Part shown: piece by piece, positions 58,982 to 64,000 of the stretch | Position numbering within the stretch: position 1 is the stretch's first letter | Layout: the number at the start of each line of letters is the position of its first letter | Assembly (NCBI GenBank): GCA_028015205.1 | Contig: CM051517.1 | Location: 47,689,135 to 47,753,134, forward strand | Reading direction: 5' to 3' | Source: Mytilisepta virgata | Taxonomy: Eukaryota; Mollusca; Bivalvia; Mytilida; Mytilidae | Length of the DNA stretch: 64,000 nt | The notes under the pieces: model-generated | The model's input: the letters and a program-made list of their open reading frames with translations, nothing else | Databases searched by the model: none | Told to the model about the DNA's origin: nothing | Position numbers and translations under genes: made by a program

Positions 58982-59559
58982 ACATAGGTATTGGGAAACA
59001 TTTCAAGAGTAAACAAACAGTTGTTCCGTGAATGAAATTATGAGAATGGATCGTCAGTGCGATGAATATCAGGTAATATCCAGAATGCTGCCGTTTTGAA
59101 AACGTCCCTCCAGGAAATGAAGCAGTTAACCATTTGTTATCTTCATAAAATACGTCATGTCCTAGACACATTTTTACAACACAATATATAGAAATTTGAA
59201 ACACCAACCACAGTTCAAATAAAAAATTCTAACTAGAGGCTCAGAATGCTTTAAATCTGGTTCCATTTAACTAAATGGTTTCAGAGGTGATTTCGTTCAA
59301 TCAGCCAATCAGAAACAAGAATTGCTCATGGCGGTTGTGTTTGTTATTCGATGAAGAAGAAATTAGCAAACTTTAAAAAGGACCTTATAGTTACATATAT
59401 GCAACCTGTCAAGTTGAATTCAAATAATTTACAATGGAGGTAAAAATAGCAAAGTTTACAACTGCTGTAAAGCTGAAAGACAACTAATTGACTGGAACAT
59501 AGAATCACACCACATATACATTTACTGATGAGGGTTTCAACAGGTTTGCTCAATTGTGA

Positions 59560-61060
59560 AATGTTGAAAAAGTCGATAATCTTTTGTGCATGTGGATTGT
59601 ACTGTTCAAGAGGCATATACTAAGTTTTTAACTTGTACTCAGTTTACTTTATTACTTACGATGCATATACTTAAGTTTCATAATTCCATCCTGTTTACTT
59701 CTTGAGAAATGACCTTTATAAGGAGAGTTAAAAATGCAAATCGTCGTAAGGTGTAAATACGATGTATGTGCAACTAATAAACAGAAATACTAAGTATAAT
59801 GTTTTCTTCTTGAGAAGGAGAGCTAAATGCAACACTTCATCAAAGTCAATGAAGCATAACATGTAGGTCAAAATGACCTGAGACCTGTAAATCTGGACTG
59901 TACTACCCAAGATGAATATATTGGTAAAGTTTGACAACCAGACTACTTATACTTCTCGAGAAATGGAGCAAAACGCAAAACTTAACCAAAGTCATTGGAG
60001 CGTAAAATATGGGGTGAACAATTCAAGGTAGCACGCTTGCAGAATATATTAGAAAATTTGAAGAAAACATTTCTGAAAATCCTTCATACATATGCACATG
60101 CTGTCATTAGACATGGTTTTCTGAATCTGTTGTTAATGGTAGAACTATTCAAAACACAGCGTCCTTAAGCACTACAAAATGTCTGACCAATCTAAAATTA
60201 GTTGATAAGGAATGGATATGTCATACTTGCTTGAATTCATTGAAATGTAACAAAATTCCAAGTTTATCCATAGCTAATAAAATTGGATTTCCAGAAAAAC
60301 CAAACGAATTAGATTTATACCCTTTAGAATAGAGACTCATATTACTTAGAATACCATTCATGCAGATTCACCAACTTCCAAGAGGTGGACAGTTTTCTAT
60401 TAATTGAAATTTTATTAATGTACCTGTAGATATAAAACCAACAATTAATGTACTACCTCGCACAATAGATCAGTCTGGTACAATTTCAGTGAAGCTGAAG
60501 GAAAAGCTTAGTTACAGAGCTTGTGATTTTAGAGAAAAAAATAAGACCATGCGCAGTTATTTGTAATGAATAAAAGTGAACTTTACAAATCCTCAGGAAT
60601 ACAAATTGAGGAAAATTGGGTGAATGAAATCAAAGATTTCATGGCATCAGTGCTTAATACAAGTAATGAAGAAAACGAAGAAAAAAATAATGAGCATGCT
60701 GAAAATAATGAAGACGATAGTTCTGATCATTTCAGTGAAATTGATGATACAGATCTACAGGTTGGAAACACAGACAAACTACTACATGAAATTGAAGATT
60801 CAGGAAATCCGAAGTATGATACAGAGTATGTATTTGCCCCTGGAGAGGGTCAGCGTCCATTAGCTTTGCATTCTGCTAAAAATGATTATGCTGGTACAGT
60901 TGGATAACCAAACCAAATATAGTTCTTTATAAATGAAACTAAAAACAAAACTTTCCTACAGTCACTGGAAAGTAAAATGTAGGTCAAACTGACTTGAGGT
61001 CTGCGCATCGTGTCTGTATTCCCCAAGATGAACATCCTAGTACAGAAATGGATGTAAATT
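59560..61060. repeat. Diverged repeat units flanking the Helitron
   Basis: A phrase series (GTCAaTGaAGCaTAAcATGTAGGTCAAA, TGACcTGAGacCTG, TGTACTaCCCAAGATGAATAT, CTTCTcGAGAAATGGAG; lower-case bases vary) recurs at about 59570-59720, 59720-59940, 59940-60030 and again, after the Helitron, at 60930-61060. It looks like a tandem array interrupted by the insertion. I recognise the text as a dispersed bivalve repeat. Confidence 0.45.
60040..60907 (+). pseudogene. Dead Helitron replicase/helicase N-terminal fragment
   Basis: The plus-strand frame reads PSYICTCCH, stop (60109-60111), TWFSESVV, then EWICHTCLNSLKCNKIP, NELDLYPLE, stop (60330-60332), RLILLRIPFMQIHQLPRGGQ, a further stop near 60405, VPVDIKPTINVLPR and VKLKEKLSY. 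After a frameshift, 60566-60907 has SELYKSSGIQIEENW, an acidic stretch, and FAPGEGQRPLALHSAKN. This order (Cys pairs, LNPLEERLISLRIPFM--LPRG, FAPGEGQRPL) is that of the domain preceding the Helitron-like N domain in animal Helitrons. At least three in-frame stops and a frameshift make it a pseudogene. The Rep and helicase domains are missing. Confidence 0.75.
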
Positions 61061-61570
61061 GAAAACGTTAAATTGGTACGTATAAAACGAGTTTTATTAT
61101 GTATATATAATTTTTATTAATGTATCATCAAATGATTAGAAATTTTTAAGCCCTATACATGTATCTTTTCTATGATACAAAAATAAATGTTGTCTCCCTT
61201 GTATTATTTACATATTTCAATAGTTTGGTTGTTTCTTCTTTAATTTTTAGAAATTATATTGTACTTAAATCTGGAAAAAAACTAATTAGATTTTTAACAA
61301 ATTTAATGATTTATGTCAAAACTTATTTTCCTCTGCATTATCATTTTATAATGCAGCAGTTACATAACTATTATTATCATGATTTATACCTATAGTGTAA
61401 TACAAACTTTAAAATAAATATTTTCTGACAAAACACTAAATCATCAAGCCAGACAGACTAACTAGAACAGCTGGGCCATTAAATTAAAAAAACAAACAAA
61501 CAAAAACTGTGCCATTGTTTAGTAAAGATTTTGTGCCAGCACTTCCTGAATTTGGTGACCATGTTTATGC

Positions 61571-62447
61571 TACCTTCACACACACGGATTTTTCTTACGA
61601 ATCCTTACGTATGGAATAAACGTAAAAATACACGGATCCTTACGATTTGGCCACTTTTATGAGCAATTTAAGTATTATAACGATGTATTTACGGCAAAAA
61701 TCTACGATTTGTTTCGAGTTACCACGAATAAATACGAGCAAGTTACGACATCTTAGGAGCTTTTAATGGATTGTTAAATTATCCGTTCAAAATTTGACAA
61801 AAATTACCAGAAATTTCTAAGGCTCTTCCTATTGATGCAGAGGTAACCCCTAGCTAAATTTGGATACCTGTTTGTTTTAATTGTTTTGATTTTTGATGGT
61901 TGTGCTTATTAATTCATCATTATATCTTTAAGCGGTTTTCAAATATTTTGATCTCGAGCACTGCTGATGAGTTGTCAGTCAACGAAATGGCCATACAGTG
62001 CATCAAATTTATTTCGGTATTTTGTGATACGTTTTATTACGAGTATATTACGGAGTGTTACTATTCATCTAAGCTTTTACGTGTTAATTACCACCTGTTA
62101 ACGTGTAGTTACGAATAGTTGCGAGTTAGTTACGAGTCCTTAATAATAATCCGTAAGCAAATCGTAAACTAACCGTAAAAAATCGTAAAACAAATTGTTT
62201 ACGAGACATTTACGGATTTTTGCGAATAGTTTAGGGAGGGTTACGTGTTGTTGCGAACGGTTTACGATACTTACGGGTTGCTACAAGTTCTTTACGGAAA
62301 ATGTAATCCGTGGAGTGTGTGCGAGTGTCTGCGAGTTGTGACGAGTTATTAACGGATACCAACGAGTTTTGTACGTATGCTTGCGATTGACTACGAGTTG
62401 GCGATCCGTAAGGACTCATAAGAAAAACCCGTGTGTGTGTGTGAAGG
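61571..62447. mobile_element. Non-autonomous TIR element rich in TTACGA motifs
   Basis: Termini CCTTCACACACACGG... (about 61573) and ...CCCGTGTGTGTGTGTGAAGG (about 62428-62447) are inverted. Matching inner parts are TTTTTCTTACGAATCCTTACG and CGTAAGGACTCATAAGAAAAA. TA borders both ends. Dozens of TTACGA/TACGAGT/CGTAA motifs fill the interior, especially 62060-62400. No ORF. A retrozyme fragment with a hammerhead is nested at about 61880-62040. Confidence 0.65.
61947..62007 (+). ncRNA. Hammerhead ribozyme, minimal stem III
   Basis: Outer stem I TTTGAT (61947-61952) with ATCAAA (62002-62007). A 5-nt internal bulge follows (61953-61957), then inner stem I GCACTG (61958-61963) with CAGTGC (61996-62001). 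Core CTGATGA is at 61964-61970. Stem II is GTTG (61971-61974)/CAAC (61980-61983) with loop TCAGT, then GAAA at 61984-61987. Stem III is only ATG/CAT (61987-61989 with 61992-61994) around GC, then A17 at 61995. Predicted cut is between 61995 and 61996. Such very short stem III hammerheads are typical of Penelope-like and metazoan retrozyme ribozymes and are thought to act as dimers. Confidence 0.82.
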
Positions 62448-62518
62448 GGGTATTACTGTTTCCACAACGAGGAAATTTATCAAAAACCTTTCACCGGTTT
62501 TTCCTGTCAAATTTATAG

Positions 62519-62857
62519 ATTTTTAAAGTAAAATGAGATTTTATAAAATAAATACTTACCATCATAAATTCTGAGTATACCATTTGCACATGTCAGCAAC
62601 AGCCGGAATCCCCAAAACTAAAAATAGCTATTATATGGTATCACCCAAGCACCTGTGTGAACCCCAAACCTCTATACATCCATTATATTTCCCAAAAAGG
62701 CAAGCATGTAGGAAAAAAGGGGATGAAGGGGAGGCTGGGAGGGACCTTTAATTTATGATGGTAAGTATTTATTTTATAAAATCTCATTTTACTTTAAAAA
62801 TGTATAATTTTATCGTAATAAATACGTTACCATCATAAATTCTGAGTAAATTGAATC
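62519..62857 (-). repeat. DIRS 3' terminal region with perfect 52-bp inverted repeat
   Basis: Arms 62519-62570 and 62750-62801 are perfect reverse complements over 52 bp (core AAATACTTACCATCATAAAT), separated by 179 bp. A third, diverged copy in the first arm's orientation follows at about 62810-62850, and both are followed by TCTGAGTA. DIRS elements end in inverted repeats plus internal complementary regions. This fits their layout on the 3' side of the recombinase gene. The exact element end is not established. Confidence 0.7.
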
Positions 62858-64000
62858 TAACGCAAAGCTGAATCCCCTGAACCCGAAGATGCAGGTGGAA
62901 ATCTAATCCTTTGCGCAGCAACAATAGGTCCCAAGGAAAACAGGCTTTGAGCTTGGGAAGCCATAGATTTCAGATAATGGGTTATGAAGGAATTTTCATT
63001 CCTCCAAAAACCTGCAGAAAGTACCTCATCAATTGAGGCATGATTGAAAAGGGCCCAAGATGTAGAAATAGCTCTAACATCATGAGCCTTGACATTAAAA
63101 CTGTCCAGAAGGGCTTCATCAGAAATCTCATATGCTAGACTGATAGTCCTGCTGATCCAGAAGGAGATAGTTTTGACTGATAAATCAATAAACCCTTTTT
63201 TAAAGGGATAAAGAGTCTAGAGTTACGAGATGAGCGTAAACTCAATGTCCTCTGCAAATAAATAGATAAGATTCGAACAGGACAAAGCAAGCTTGAATCA
63301 GAATCTGGAGGTAGAGCAGGAATTACAACCAGCTCAGCTCCTCTAAGTGGCAATTGATTCTTTGCCATAAAGACTGGGTCGGTTAATAAGGTGACTGAGG
63401 ACTTGTTCCTTGAAAAACGGAGACAAGCTTCTGATACCGAAAAAGCATGGATCTCGCTTCTTCTTCTACCCGAGACCAAGGCAAGAAGAAAACAACACTT
63501 GTACGATAGGTCAGCCGGCTCAAAAGTTGAGGACTTCAAGGCTGATAGAACTAAACTGAGATTCCACTGAGGGAATAGAGTTCTCTGTTTGGGCCGTTCA
63601 AGACAAAAATTACGGACCAGAAGAGAAAGGTGTTCATTACTCCCAAAATCTTCACCACCAGCCAAATGGATGGTACGAGAGATAGCAGATCTATATCCCT
63701 TAATAGTTGAGGGAGTCAAACCTCGAGAGTCAAACAGGAAAGTAAGAAAATCAGCTAATTCTTGTACAGTGATTTGGAAAGGATCGATTTCCCTTGGAAT
63801 ACACCAATCACTGAAAATCTTCCATTAAGCGTCATAGACGATATTGGTTGATTGCCTAACAGCTCTGGTGAGGTGTTTGGCTGTGCCTTCAGAAAATCCT
63901 CTCTTTTCGAGGCTATCCCTGAGAGAAGCCAAGCGCAAAGATTCAGTCTTTCCGGATTCTGATGAAGAATCTTTCCCTTGTATTGGGAGAGAAGATTTGG
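62857..64000 (-). mobile_element. DIRS-like retrotransposon: tyrosine recombinase and end of the RT/RNase H ORF
   Basis: The minus-strand recombinase frame runs from the window edge to TAG 62859-62857. It has EKRGFSEGTAKHL, an in-frame TAA at 63827-63825 (YDA-stop-WKIFSDW), then LTPSTIKGYRSAIS, PQWNLSLVL and SGRRRSEIHAF (first catalytic Arg). A one-base frameshift lies near the A6G3 run at about 63195-63205. After it come AHDVRAIS (H-x2-R), GFWRNENSF and THYLK (nucleophile Tyr). So R, H, R and Y are all present, with two lesions. In another frame a second ORF ends at 63755 (HQNPERLNLCAWLLSG), the tail of the RT/RNase H ORF. Overlapping ORFs are typical of DIRS. The 5' part lies right of the window. 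Confidence 0.88.

Overview
This is an AT-rich, intron- and transposon-rich invertebrate nuclear window. It looks like a bivalve mollusc, most probably a mussel of the Mytilus type. The species call is inference. It rests on repeats I recognise: the bivalve retrozyme box, the mussel Penelope-like 3' repeat, the GATTGATTGTTGTTTAACGCC repeat and the ATGGCCGCC repeat.

Only two host genes can be supported. On the plus strand, positions 30-10893 hold ten exons of an R3HCC1/R3HCC1L-family gene whose 5' end lies left of the window. It has an R3H domain, two exon-junction-complex-binding-like motifs, a low-complexity region with a perfect 20 x 48 bp coding minisatellite, and the conserved C-terminal module. 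On the minus strand, 35134-43715 is a complete two-exon Hmx (Nkx5) NK-like homeobox gene. It has an N-terminal Eh1-type repressor motif, a 7.67 kb intron, the homeodomain and the HMX-specific tail. The 24 kb between the genes converges on their 3' ends. It and the Hmx upstream region contain no other gene I can support, only mobile-element debris and possible regulatory blocks.

The mobile elements are diverse. There are two DIRS-like tyrosine-recombinase retrotransposons: a relic at about 14.76-16.0 kb and a much better preserved 3' half running off the right edge from 62.5 kb. A Penelope-like element occurs in two copies (32.7-34.1 and 52.3-53.1 kb). There is a dead Helitron (60.0-60.9 kb), a LINE C-terminal relic (18.3 kb), a PIF/Harbinger derivative and an 8-bp-TSD MITE inside the Hmx intron, and many foldback or TIR elements with visible hairpins.

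The most interesting content is a set of hammerhead self-cleaving ribozymes. Two loci (46.85-47.42 and 55.02-55.59 kb) each hold about 1.5 tandem copies of a roughly 370 bp unit. Each full unit is bracketed by hammerheads on the minus strand, which is retrozyme architecture. A further well-formed hammerhead at 61947-62007 (+) is nested in a TIR element, and a nearly intact one lies at 22991-23037 (+). Coding assignments come from translation, splice-phase bookkeeping and recognition of protein families. No database search was run.
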